DNA of 64,000 nt from Lacrimispora indolis DSM 755 (lineage in GTDB: Bacteria; Bacillota; Clostridia; Lachnospirales; Lachnospiraceae). The stretch covers positions 5,932,001-5,996,000 of the forward strand of contig NZ_AZUI01000001.1 in the NCBI RefSeq assembly GCF_000526995.1, in the 5' to 3' direction. Both the position numbers and the translations under genes were made by a program. The notes beneath the pieces are model-generated. The model saw only the letters and a list, made by a program, of their open reading frames with translations. It did not search any database and was not told the DNA's origin. The first letter of the stretch is position 1. The number at the start of each line of letters is the position of its first letter. Shown here one piece after another: positions 11,337-19,342 of this stretch.

Positions 11337-11960
11337 TCAGTCATTATAAAATACCTTCTTTTCTGCATCAATAAACCAACTTATCATTTTACGATACAAA
11401 GCTTCTATCATATCTGGATTTGTTCCAAGCTCTGACGCTTTTGTACGAACCTTAGAGATAACTGCTTCAACACGGTCAGGAGCGTTTACCTCATCTTCAC
11501 TTTTCTTAAAGGCAGAAGCCTGAATAACGTATGTTTGCCTCTCATATATAAGCCTGACTATCTCATTATCAATTCTATCAACGTTTTTTCTAACCTCATC
11601 CAAACCACTGCATTCCATTGCAGCAGGGCTTCTGCTTTTACCTGCTTCTTGTTTTTGTTCATATTCTTCATAATCTCCAATAAATTCAGGACTATAAATT
11701 ATGTCATCTATTGCTTTTGAAATAAATTCTTTGTTGCTCAATCCGAATGAAGTGATAGCCGACCTTATCGCTCTTTCAATCAAGCTGCTTTTTGTATTAT
11801 GAATTTGTGCAATCTGATCATATATTTTCATGATCCCAATTGCATGAGTGCGCTCAGCTCCTAACATGATTGCTTCAACCAAATATTTGTAGCCAGCGTA
11901 GGTATGTTTGACTCCCATGTTATCTAAATATTCATTTATTGCCATCGTAGTTATAACCAT
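11337..11960 (-). CDS. Spo0A C-terminal DNA-binding domain fused to a PchB-like chorismate mutase domain
   Basis: 207 residues; GAGGG sits seven bases before ATG 11960. Residues about 6-95 look like the Spo0A effector domain: INEYLDNMGVKHTYAGYKYLVEAI and the recognition-helix region SSLIERAIRSAIT. Residues about 118-203 look like an AroQ-type chorismate mutase, closest in style to PchB isochorismate pyruvate-lyase: VRKNVDRIDNEIVRLIYERQ, FKKSEDEVNAPDRV, ALYRKMISWFID. Arg124, Arg141 and Lys152 keep the 17- and 11-residue spacing of the catalytic R11/R28/K39 of E. coli chorismate mutase. A linker of about 20 residues joins the halves. It may be a transcription factor that senses chorismate or a related compound, or a bifunctional enzyme. 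No Spo0A receiver domain is present. The function is unknown. Confidence 0.7.
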   Translation of the reverse strand: MVITTMAINEYLDNMGVKHTYAGYKYLVEAIMLGAERTHAIGIMKIYDQIAQIHNTKSSLIERAIRSAITSFGLSNKEFISKAIDDIIYSPEFIGDYEEYEQKQEAGKSRSPAAMECSGLDEVRKNVDRIDNEIVRLIYERQTYVIQASAFKKSEDEVNAPDRVEAVISKVRTKASELGTNPDMIEALYRKMISWFIDAEKKVFYND

Positions 11961-12222
11961 TCACAATCCCTCTTCTTAAAATTTGAGACTCCACATTCGA
12001 TGAATCTCATACCGAATGATCTTACTCTAGTTATTTTAAAATAATAATATATCCGCTTACATAATATAATCATTATGTTCTAAAAAAGACTTTTGGAGTA
12101 TTAAATTGAGTAACCGGTCCTCATCATTTCATAATAAGGCTTAATTACAGGGTAAGGGAACGGACTAAACCAGCCGGCATCAGCAATTTTAATTGCTTTC
12201 CTCCAAACAACGTTTAAGCTGT

Positions 12223-12620
12223 TTAACTATAAACCCGCAGCAATTCTGTTGCTGCAGAAGATGAAAAATTTCTAATGCGTTTCTCCAGCTTCATAAGACT
12301 TTTTTCAATGTAATCCGTTTTGATGCCGGGCGGTGCATAAACTAGAAAAAGAACTTCCTTTGTAGATTCGGTAGCAACCCGGATTTGAAATGCAGGTCTT
12401 TTCTCCCTTTTAGTACGGATTCCAATTGTGGTAACAGATGATAGCTGCTGCCGAATTTCTTATAATAGGCAACATGCGCCCCCACAGGATAAAGGTCTTT
12501 TAAAGCTTTTTTGTCTAAACTTCCATACTTTTTGCATAATCCATCCATAGCCTCCGCCAGTTCCGGTTCATTGCATGAGCCATAATAGGAAACACCACGC
12601 ATAACAAAAAAATCCTCCAT
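12223..12620 (-). pseudogene. Frameshifted remnant of an unidentified gene
   Basis: From ATG 12620 one frame reads MRGVSYYGSCNEPELAEAM, KKYGSLDKKALKDLYPVGAH and YYKKFGSSYHLLPQLESVL before drifting to a stop at 12342. A second frame starting near 12425 reads EKRPAFQIRVATESTKEV, FLVYAPPGIKTDYIEKS and KLEKRIRNFSSSAATELL to a stop at 12223. Both halves look like real protein, so one frameshift near 12420 in a single former gene is the simplest reading. The first half recalls B3/4-domain proteins related to the Phe-tRNA synthetase beta subunit, but this is weak. A further stretch of coherent reverse-strand coding lies at 12693-12859. Confidence 0.45.
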
Positions 12621-12692
12621 ACCACTATAAAATTATCTCTCCACCACTTCGTTCTTTGGCGATAGACGACCTTTCCATTACCTGATGAGGCA

Positions 12693-12859
12693 TCAATCAC
12701 CTTGCCATTTCCCAGAAGGCAGATACCCAAACTCGCTCAGCAGGCTCTGCACTCTTTCAACACTTTCACCTTCTTCACCAATAATCAGGCCTTCGTACTG
12801 CACGCGCTTCGTTACAGTGTTCTCAGGTTTCTTTGAAATTTCAGTTCCTTTCAGATTCC
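12693..12859 (-). pseudogene. Short coherent coding remnant after the VanW gene
   Basis: Directly behind the VanW-family stop, another reverse frame reads KKPENTVTKRVQYEGLIIG, EEGESVERVQSLLSEFGYLP and SGKWQGD, then stops at 12693. No start codon or ribosome site is evident. It may be the upstream part of the frameshifted gene at 12223-12620 or the leftover end of another gene. Not recognised. Confidence 0.3.
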
Positions 12860-14536
12860 TTACTCTGTTTCATTTGCTGCGATTCCGGGCCCTACCGGCT
12901 TTTTTTCCGTCTCTGTTGGTGTTGGGAGTGGATTTTGCGTTCCATTGCTGTCACTATGTTCAGGAGCCTGGCTTTCCTGTATTGTCTCTGCAGCACTCTC
13001 ATCGGGTGAAACCGTCTCAGCGGCGCCAGCAGACTCCACTGGCGGTTCTGTTGTATGAGGTGCTTCTGTTTCAGCAGGAATCACAATTCCGGAAGTATTC
13101 CTCTTTACAACACCAGCCTTTCCTCGATAGGTACTGGTATGGAAATAGTCTTCTTTGATTACCTTTCCATCCTTTGATGTAACCAGATAGGTCTTCCAGG
13201 TGCTGCCCTTCACTCCTTCTGTTGTTTCTACCTCCTGCCCAGGCTGCAGAGTCTGGTCTTCCTCATACTTTGGAGCAGGCGGGTCATAATCTTTCGTCTT
13301 CTCGGACCGCATGGACACCTTAACTCCATCCTCCAGAATCGGCATGCCAATAATTGAAACCGTCAGTTTTTTATCTTCAAAAACAGCGCGGATTGCAACA
13401 GATGTGTTTTGTTTGTTTACAAACCGCAAGTCCGGCCCGCTGTAACCATCGTAGCTGACCATGGAATCTTCGCCTGGAGTTACATAGGAAGGTTCAAAGC
13501 TATGAGGATTACGCTCTGTTGTTTTGATACCTGAAAAGATAATTGCGTTATATAACGTAGAGGAAACCTGGCAGACACCTCCGCCAGGCTCTTCAACAAA
13601 TTCTCCGTTTCGATAAGCACCGGCCGGTTTATACCCACGTTCAATGGTACGGTTACCTGTCGTCTTATTAAATGAAAACTCCTCTCCAGGGAAAATCACC
13701 AATCCATTTAAAGCATTTATTGCTAATAGGATATTATTGTTTCGATTCTGGTTACTGGTAGCCACCGTGGAAAATGTTCCGATTACTTTATATTCTTTTT
13801 TTGCCCCGGCTGCCGAAAGCTCAGGAGCCTTTTTACTATGGTCCACAAGAATGATTTCTTCAAATTTTTTATTCTTCACAGCATTCATAATGTCCTGAAC
13901 TGCTTTTTCCTGATTGATTTCTGCACCATTCTCTCCTTCCGAGTAAATCCATCTTTTATTTTCCTTATCCCAGCCTGTTAATTGTCCATTTAATGGCGCT
14001 TTGTCCCATTTGGCAGCTGCCTTTTCTATCTGAGCTCTTATAACACCTTCGATATCTGACAAATCCAAACGGTATACTCCATTCCCTTTATTCTCATTTT
14101 CAGAATATATTTTTTCCACTAATTCCTCCACCCTCTGCGGCAGCGGATTTTCTATGGGTTCAACTTTTTCGCCGTATTTCAGCTGAATATTCCACGTATA
14201 AGTATTTAAAAGCTTTTCTCTTGTTTCTTCTTTTGTTAATCCCATAATAGATATATCATCAATTTTAATGTCTCTTACCACTCTTTCAGGAGCTTTCGTT
14301 TCTGTTTCCGGGGGAGTTGTCTCCTCAATCATCTCTTTAACAGAAGACTGTACTTCCACATTGCCGGCTCCTCTTCCTTTTCGGAGGGATGACGGTATAT
14401 AAAAAAATGCAGCAGTTAAGAAACACAAAATAACCGCACCCTGTATAATCATACTGATGTTAAACCATTTTTCTTTATAGGGATGAACCCTCTTTTTTTT
14501 TCGGCTTCTTCTTCCCCCATTCCTGTATTCCCTCAT
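12860..14536 (-). CDS. VanW family cell-envelope protein with G5-like domain
   Basis: 558 residues. A basic cytoplasmic start and one membrane helix (ISMIIQGAVILCFLTAAFFYI, about 28-48) anchor it with the rest outside. A peptidoglycan-binding-4-like segment (about 90-250) is followed by the VanW core: FSTVATSNQNRNNNI, GLVIFPGEEFSFNKTTG, EEPGGGVCQVSSTLYNAI, NPHSFEPSYVTPGED. A G5-like region (about 420-480; PGQEVETTEGVKGSTWKTYL) and a Thr/Pro/Glu-rich tail end the protein. VanW proteins are common in clostridia and are thought to act on or bind the cell wall; no defined reaction is known. It precedes no obvious partner; the two-component system upstream is separated by a hairpin terminator. Confidence 0.88.
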   Translation of the reverse strand: MREYRNGGRRSRKKKRVHPYKEKWFNISMIIQGAVILCFLTAAFFYIPSSLRKGRGAGNVEVQSSVKEMIEETTPPETETKAPERVVRDIKIDDISIMGLTKEETREKLLNTYTWNIQLKYGEKVEPIENPLPQRVEELVEKIYSENENKGNGVYRLDLSDIEGVIRAQIEKAAAKWDKAPLNGQLTGWDKENKRWIYSEGENGAEINQEKAVQDIMNAVKNKKFEEIILVDHSKKAPELSAAGAKKEYKVIGTFSTVATSNQNRNNNILLAINALNGLVIFPGEEFSFNKTTGNRTIERGYKPAGAYRNGEFVEEPGGGVCQVSSTLYNAIIFSGIKTTERNPHSFEPSYVTPGEDSMVSYDGYSGPDLRFVNKQNTSVAIRAVFEDKKLTVSIIGMPILEDGVKVSMRSEKTKDYDPPAPKYEEDQTLQPGQEVETTEGVKGSTWKTYLVTSKDGKVIKEDYFHTSTYRGKAGVVKRNTSGIVIPAETEAPHTTEPPVESAGAAETVSPDESAAETIQESQAPEHSDSNGTQNPLPTPTETEKKPVGPGIAANETE

Positions 14537-14624
14537 GTTTCATGCTCTCCTTCCTATTACCGCCTTTATTCCAAGTCATATATTAATCATACAAAAAGAA
14601 TGTGTGGATTTTATGAGTTCCAGC

Positions 14625-14658
14625 AAAACAGCACTGCCATAACTGGCAGTGCTGTTTT
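14625..14658 (-). terminator. Strong hairpin terminator after the histidine kinase gene
   Basis: A perfect 15-bp stem, AAAACAGCACTGCCA at 14625-14639 with TGGCAGTGCTGTTTT at 14644-14658, and a four-base loop. Read on the minus strand it lies 40 bases past the kinase stop and ends in TTTT. The symmetry would let it work for either strand. Confidence 0.8.
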
Positions 14659-14699
14659 GTTTATTGAAATGTTTTTACTGGACTTTTTCTATTACACCG

Positions 14700-16091
14700 T
14701 TAGCCGGGAAATACCATGGTAAACATAGCCCCTTGTCCGTTTTCACTTTCTGCGTAAATCTCTCCCCCATGCTTTTCTACAATTGCTTTCGTAATAGAAA
14801 GTCCGATTCCCATGCCTCCGGTTTTTTTACTTCTGGACTTGTCTACACGGTAAAACCGGTCAAATAAATATGGCAGATCTGACTCTGGAATTCCGGAGCC
14901 GCTGTCTTTTACCTTGATTATGATCTTACTGTCTGATTTTTTGTACTCCACCGTAATCGTTCCTCCTGGCGGAGTATAAGTCAGGGCATTGGAAAGAAGG
15001 TTTACCATACACTGTTTCAATCTGTAATAGTCGGCGTACACCGGCGTTTTTTCCGGCATTTCCATACAAAGGCTGATATTTTTATCCTGCCTCTTTATTT
15101 CAAAATCCCGGAATACAGCCCCACATAAATCATGAAATTCCAGATCTGCCTTGTCCAGTGTCTGCTTCCGGCTCTCCAGAGTATATAGCTCCTGCAGCTG
15201 TCCCACAATCTCAACCAGGCGGAGTATCTCAGCATGGCAGCTCTCCAGATGCTCGGCGTCTGCAGCCCAGACACCATCCAGCATGGCTTCCAGATGTGAC
15301 TGAAGATTTGTAAGGGGCGTGCGGAGCTCGTGCGCTACATCTACGGTTATCTGCCGTTTCTGCTTTTCGTCCTCCCGAAGCGCTAAAGACATCTCATTAA
15401 TGGATTTCACCAGATTCGTTGTTTCCACCATAGCAGTTTTCTTTTCCGCCTGTACCCCATACTCACCGCCTGCTATCCTCTGGGCTACTTGAATGACGCC
15501 GGTAATAGGCTTTGAAACTGCCCGAGCAATGAGTACACCCAGAATAATGACTACAAAAAGAGAAAAGCTTCCAATCAGCAAAAGCGACTTATTCAACTCC
15601 TTTAAAAGCTCCAGTTCCTCGTCATTCAAGGAGTATGGACCGTAATAGCCTATTTTCAGTGTTCCGGTAATATTCCCGCCGTTCTCTAATTGATAGACTT
15701 CCTCCGTATAGCTCCCTCTAAAATTAGGATATTTTTTATTCATATTGTTTTCAGCATGCTGTAATACCATCTCGCATTCTTCTGCCCTGTGGTTTTGGAT
15801 ATCCCAGTCAATTTCTTTGTTGACTGATTGCACATGTGTAATGATACCATTCTGCAAGGCTGCATATCCAATAATTTCAATCCCTTTCAAATCGTATGAA
15901 CCGGTTTTGGAATTATACAGCTGATTGATTTGGGAAATGATTTGATCAATCTGATTCTTCTGCTGTGTTTTTGCATAATGTTCAAAAATACTGTCAGCTG
16001 TCACATGAAAGAAAAGACTCAGGCACAGGACAATTAATACTGCTATGGCGGAATATGAAATGATAAGAGTGCCTTTCAAAGTTTTTTTCAT
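14700..16091 (-). CDS. Membrane sensor histidine kinase
   Basis: 463 residues. Two membrane helices (about 8-30 and about 172-192; LLLIGSFSLFVVIILGVLIA) flank an extracellular sensor domain of about 140 residues. A HAMP linker follows (VSKPITGVIQVAQRIAGGEY). The H-box reads DVAHELRTPLTNL near residue 255, and the ATPase boxes are NLLSNALTYTPPGG, KDSGSGIP and GMGIGLSI. It autophosphorylates and passes phosphate to the response regulator encoded upstream, whose stop overlaps this start (ATGA). The signal is unknown; no target genes are adjacent except perhaps the VanW-family gene downstream. Confidence 0.93.
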   Translation of the reverse strand: MKKTLKGTLIISYSAIAVLIVLCLSLFFHVTADSIFEHYAKTQQKNQIDQIISQINQLYNSKTGSYDLKGIEIIGYAALQNGIITHVQSVNKEIDWDIQNHRAEECEMVLQHAENNMNKKYPNFRGSYTEEVYQLENGGNITGTLKIGYYGPYSLNDEELELLKELNKSLLLIGSFSLFVVIILGVLIARAVSKPITGVIQVAQRIAGGEYGVQAEKKTAMVETTNLVKSINEMSLALREDEKQKRQITVDVAHELRTPLTNLQSHLEAMLDGVWAADAEHLESCHAEILRLVEIVGQLQELYTLESRKQTLDKADLEFHDLCGAVFRDFEIKRQDKNISLCMEMPEKTPVYADYYRLKQCMVNLLSNALTYTPPGGTITVEYKKSDSKIIIKVKDSGSGIPESDLPYLFDRFYRVDKSRSKKTGGMGIGLSITKAIVEKHGGEIYAESENGQGAMFTMVFPG

Positions 16092-16789
16092 GACTCTGCT
16101 CCTGCAAATTTATACCCGGTTCCATGAACAGTAAGAATAAAGTTCGGTTTTTTACGGTCTTTTTCTATTTTTGTTCGTATGCTCTTGATATAAGTATCAA
16201 TGCTTCTGTCATATCCGTCAAAATCATCACCCAGAGCGTAGATTATCAGCTGCTCTCTGGTAAATATCCGGTTCGGAGCCTTGGCCATGGTTGCCAGTAT
16301 TTTATATTCTGTCGGCGTCAGGCCTGCATCCTTACCGTGAACCCTGACTTCTCCGTTTTGAAAATCAATGAGAAGATATCCTTGATTATATGAGACCGGA
16401 ATGCTGGTAAGCTCATCACTTTCCATCCGCCTTAAAATAGCCTCTACTTTTGCAACGATAGTTCTGGGGCTGAACGGTTTAAAAATATAATCATCTGCAC
16501 CCATTTGAAGCCCTTTTATCAAATCTGTCTCTTCTGTTTTCGCTGTCAGCATAACAATCGGAACCCTTGAATTCATGCGTATCATTTGACAAACCTGCTC
16601 TCCCATAATATCCGGCAGCATTAAATCAAGTAAAACCAGAGCAAGATCATTGGATTTAAATAATTCCATTGCGGTAGTTCCATCATAAGCGCTTAATACC
16701 TGATAGCCTTCTTTTTCTAAATATGCCCGCAATACATCTATTATTTTTTCCTCGTCATCCACAATGAGAATAGTTCTGTTTTTTTTCAT
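16088..16789 (-). CDS. OmpR/PhoB family response regulator
   Basis: 233 residues. The receiver domain (1-120) has DDEE, the phosphorylated Asp in LVLLDLMLPDIMG, the conserved Thr/Ser region PIVMLTAKTEE and Lys in YIFKPFSPRTI. A winged-helix DNA-binding domain fills 130-230 (LTPTEYKILATMAKAPNRIFTREQ, SIRTKIEKD, VHGTGYKFA). The gene is the first of a two-gene unit with the sensor kinase. The ribosome site (GGGGAAAA) is weak. Regulated genes are not evident from the window. Confidence 0.93.
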   Translation of the reverse strand: MKKNRTILIVDDEEKIIDVLRAYLEKEGYQVLSAYDGTTAMELFKSNDLALVLLDLMLPDIMGEQVCQMIRMNSRVPIVMLTAKTEETDLIKGLQMGADDYIFKPFSPRTIVAKVEAILRRMESDELTSIPVSYNQGYLLIDFQNGEVRVHGKDAGLTPTEYKILATMAKAPNRIFTREQLIIYALGDDFDGYDRSIDTYIKSIRTKIEKDRKKPNFILTVHGTGYKFAGAES

Positions 16790-17130
16790 ATATTTTCCCC
16801 TTCATCTGTGATTTTATCATTCCCGGTCCTGCCTTTAAATTATATGATAGGAAACGTCTATTAGAAAGTATTGGTTTATTACATTTCCATTATAATTTAT
16901 CACAGAGATGTGAGGATTATATGACTATTAAACAGACTATCTTGTAATTTTTTATTTACCAATTCTCATATCTCCCACATGTTCTTAATACTCTTGCAGG
17001 AGTTTAAACAATTTACCAGGAAACAGAAACACCTATATTGAGCAAAGCCCATTTGAATATGTCATAATCGGACCCAAAGCCGGCAAATATGAATACAGCA
17101 TGAATCTGCAAAGAAGAACCTGACAAAGCC
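16790..17130. other. Intergenic stretch upstream of the response regulator
   Basis: This gap of about 340 bases should hold the promoter of the two-component genes (AT-rich 16800-16940). At 17019-17122 a forward frame reads a coherent peptide (PFEYVIIGPKAGKYEYSMN) that ends at a stop but has no start or ribosome site, so it may be the last trace of a lost gene. Nothing else was recognised. Confidence 0.3.
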
Positions 17131-17166
17131 TGCCAGGATGAAATCTAAATAAATTTCATCCTGGCA
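17131..17166 (-). terminator. Hairpin terminator at the end of the nif operon
   Basis: A perfect 14-bp stem, TGCCAGGATGAAAT at 17131-17144 with ATTTCATCCTGGCA at 17153-17166, and an 8-base loop. On the minus strand it starts 13 bases after the last gene of the nif operon. The U-tract after it is short (GGCTTTG), so it may also act as a 3-prime end stabiliser. Confidence 0.7.
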
Positions 17167-17178
17167 GCTGCTGTTTCT

Positions 17179-17391
17179 TTATTTTTTCACCGCAACAACA
17201 TGATAATACTTATCCTTTACGTCCAGTTCCAGTTCATACTCTTCTCCCCTCCGTTCAAACAGGACAAACACTCTTTTCCCCTCGCAGTAAACCTCATAGG
17301 CCTCCAGCTTTTTCTTTAATTCTTTCTCCAATTCATGTGTATCCACGTACACATCTCCGATTAAGCCTTCCAGTTTTTCTCTCTCTGTCAT
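17179..17391 (-). CDS. Small charged protein of unknown function, last gene of the nif operon
   Basis: 70 residues, not recognised. An AGGAGGAG site precedes the ATG at 17391. It is rich in Glu and Lys, with an amphipathic helix in the first half (THELEKELKKKLEAYEVY) and alternating beta-type residues in the second (RVFVLFERRGEEYELELDV, KYYHVVAVKK), so it should be a small soluble alpha/beta protein. It has one Cys. It follows the 325-residue repeat protein by 51 bases and ends just before the operon terminator, so it is co-transcribed with the nitrogenase genes. Confidence 0.7.
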   Translation of the reverse strand: MTEREKLEGLIGDVYVDTHELEKELKKKLEAYEVYCEGKRVFVLFERRGEEYELELDVKDKYYHVVAVKK

Positions 17392-17442
17392 AACTTACTC
17401 CTCCTGTGATCATTTTTCCAGCGGCCGTTTTACCGGCACATC

Positions 17443-18420
17443 CTAACCTTTATTGCAAACAGAACAGCTTGCGCAGTCCGCCGGCGTGCAGTGCATGCCT
17501 GGTCTGGCAAAGGGTGCCGCTGTGAAGCCGCATTCTGACAGGCTGAATACATGGCCGTCAATGGTTACCTCATCGTTCTTATAATCAAACTCCACATGCA
17601 TCCCTGACACAGTAATGGTATCGTCATATAATGGATGAACTTTCACCTTTGGCGTAAACGTCTCCAACCCCCCTTCCTCCGTCTGTACATAGATCAGATT
17701 TTCACAGGTAATGAGACCGCCTATCTTTCCGTCTTCTGTAAATACCAGGGAATTGCTGTCCGCATTCAGTCCGTTCTGCTCAGGATCATAAGCGGTCAGC
17801 TGCCCGATGGGCGTCTCAACCGCCACGGCCTCTGCAGGCTCCACCGAGCAGAGTGCTCCTGATTCATATAACGACAGGCCCACACCGGTCTCCACCTCCC
17901 CAAGAGGCGTCATAACCGTGATGCGTTCGCCCGGAAACAGGGTGATGCTGCGGATTCCTCCCTCCCGGTAAAAGCAGATGCCATTTAACATGGCTTGGAA
18001 AGAAGTAAAGCCTAAATGAAAGCTCAAGGGAATATTCATTTCCCTTTCGTCAGTCTCTGACCAGAATCCGCTGATCTGGCCGTCCAGGATAAACAGACGG
18101 TAAAGCTCTCCCGTGGAATAAAACTTAACCCGCTCTGCAGGCAGCTCTCCGATAGGTGTCTGCACCTCCTGCATTTCCTCCAACAGCACTCCGGTTACAA
18201 GGCCCTGGCGGTCAAATTCTACCGATGCCTTATTTTTCCGGCGGTTATTTTCCGTATAAGCAGGAATCAGTTCCCCGATTTCCGTCATGATTACATTGCG
18301 TTCCGATAAGCGCAGACTTTCCACTTCTCCGCCTGTGTATGTACTGATTCCATCCACACCGGCAAAAATGCCATAGGATGTCTGCAGATATCCATGCTCA
18401 AGCCACATATAATTTTGCAT
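17443..18420 (-). CDS. Repeat protein with Cys-rich tail, nif-linked, function unknown
   Basis: 325 residues, not recognised. AGGTGG precedes the ATG. The protein is built from recurring units that pair an aromatic-rich strand of the form F/L-Y-x-x-G-x-L (KFYSTGELYRLF at 99, CFYREGGIRSIT at 149, SLYESGALCSVE at 183, VFTEDGKIGGLI at 227) with a T-P-I-G-E-L motif (TEIGEL 46, TPIGEL 88, TPLGEV 171, TPIGQL 203). This looks like a MORN-like or other beta-solenoid array. The C-terminus ends CTPADCASCSVCNKG, four Cys in 13 residues, a possible metal or cluster site. No signal peptide. It lies between the AnfO-like and 70-residue genes in the nif operon. Confidence 0.75.
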   Translation of the reverse strand: MQNYMWLEHGYLQTSYGIFAGVDGISTYTGGEVESLRLSERNVIMTEIGELIPAYTENNRRKNKASVEFDRQGLVTGVLLEEMQEVQTPIGELPAERVKFYSTGELYRLFILDGQISGFWSETDEREMNIPLSFHLGFTSFQAMLNGICFYREGGIRSITLFPGERITVMTPLGEVETGVGLSLYESGALCSVEPAEAVAVETPIGQLTAYDPEQNGLNADSNSLVFTEDGKIGGLITCENLIYVQTEEGGLETFTPKVKVHPLYDDTITVSGMHVEFDYKNDEVTIDGHVFSLSECGFTAAPFARPGMHCTPADCASCSVCNKG

Positions 18421-18435
18421 ACTTCCACCTCCGTA

Positions 18436-19047
18436 TCAGCATTGTTTTTTCGTCAGGACCACACGCACGGCTCCATCCCCGGACTGGGATTTCAGTTCAA
18501 ACCGGTCTTCCCGTTCCAGCCACGGTGGGATATGGGCACAGTCTATACGAAGTTCCAGAAAAGGCACCGTATCTAAGAATTCCCGCAGGGCTTTTTTCGA
18601 GGATATCTCAGGGCATTCCTTCTGAAGCATGATTAAATCCAGAACGTATACTCCTGGTTCTTCCGTCTCTGCCGGTCTGGCATTCTTTATGATTTCATCC
18701 CGGAGCCGTTTCTTTTCATCACTTGCTTCAATATCCTCCAGAATTCCGTCCAGCGTCTGGTCATTTACCGCATCAACCGAAAAGATGCAGTAACCGGCCC
18801 GGTCGAATTCAGCAAAGGGTATCCCGGTGATTTCCCTGCTGCAAATCGCATCTGATCCCTCTGCAAGAGGAAGAATTTCTTTCATTCCCATCCGTGTTTC
18901 CCTGATGGTTCCCCCCGGTACAGGAGGAAATGATGCGGTATCCAAAAGGTTCCAGCCACTCTGCACCTTTTCATAGATGCACACCATGTTACACTCCATA
19001 AACGGAGCCAGACTTCCGTTTTTTAAAAATACTGCAACTTTCGCCAT
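18436..19047 (-). CDS. AnfO-like nitrogenase accessory protein
   Basis: 203 residues. The N-terminus KVAVFLKNGSLAPFMEC and the central part DAICSREITGIPFAEFDRAGY followed by IFSVDA match the AnfO family as I know it. The C-terminal part also fits: PGVYVLDLIMLQKECPEIS, KALREFLDTVPFLELRIDC. AnfO genes are normally found with the iron-only nitrogenase (anfHDGK), where their biochemical role is unclear. Here the only nitrogenase in view is the molybdenum type and no anfG or vnfG is present, so the protein probably serves the Mo enzyme or general nitrogenase maturation. It sits 5 bases after the PqqD-like gene. Confidence 0.75.
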   Translation of the reverse strand: MAKVAVFLKNGSLAPFMECNMVCIYEKVQSGWNLLDTASFPPVPGGTIRETRMGMKEILPLAEGSDAICSREITGIPFAEFDRAGYCIFSVDAVNDQTLDGILEDIEASDEKKRLRDEIIKNARPAETEEPGVYVLDLIMLQKECPEISSKKALREFLDTVPFLELRIDCAHIPPWLEREDRFELKSQSGDGAVRVVLTKKQC

Positions 19048-19051
19048 AGAA

Positions 19052-19342
19052 TCACCTCTCTACTTCCACTACATTTCCATTTATCAGCTTTGCAAGAAAT
19101 TCCTCCAGCTCCAGCCAGGCCTCATCCTCGTCTATCCCATCTTTTTCTTCCAGAAGCTTAACCAAATCAGAAAGGGCTGCTCCCCGCTCTAAATTATTCC
19201 AGAGAAAGATGCAGGTCTCATTGACCGAGGGCAGACCATCAAGAGAACCGCTCTGACTGTCCCTTTCATCAAAAATACAGAATTCTCCCCCCAGCTCTTT
19301 TAATATATAGCCAGGCTTTAATTTTACGTTTTTAATATCCAT
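19052..19342 (-). CDS. PqqD-like peptide-binding protein in the nif operon
   Basis: 96 residues, the usual size of PqqD. The sequence follows the PqqD/RRE winged-helix pattern: VKLKPGYILKELGGEFCIFD, then SVNETCIFLWNNLE, then SDLVKLLEEKDGIDEDEAW and LEEFLAKLINGNVVEV. PqqD proteins present a peptide to a radical SAM enzyme in PQQ and other RiPP pathways. No peptide precursor or PqqE-like enzyme is visible here; the only radical SAM protein nearby is the NifB part of NifN-B. The gene overlaps the chaperonin-like gene by 11 bases. Its role in nitrogen fixation is unknown. Confidence 0.75.
   Translation of the reverse strand: MDIKNVKLKPGYILKELGGEFCIFDERDSQSGSLDGLPSVNETCIFLWNNLERGAALSDLVKLLEEKDGIDEDEAWLELEEFLAKLINGNVVEVER

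Noticed and set aside
16981..17122. Forward coherent peptide without a start
   Set aside because: Too short and without start or family match to call a pseudogene; noted in the intergenic entry.
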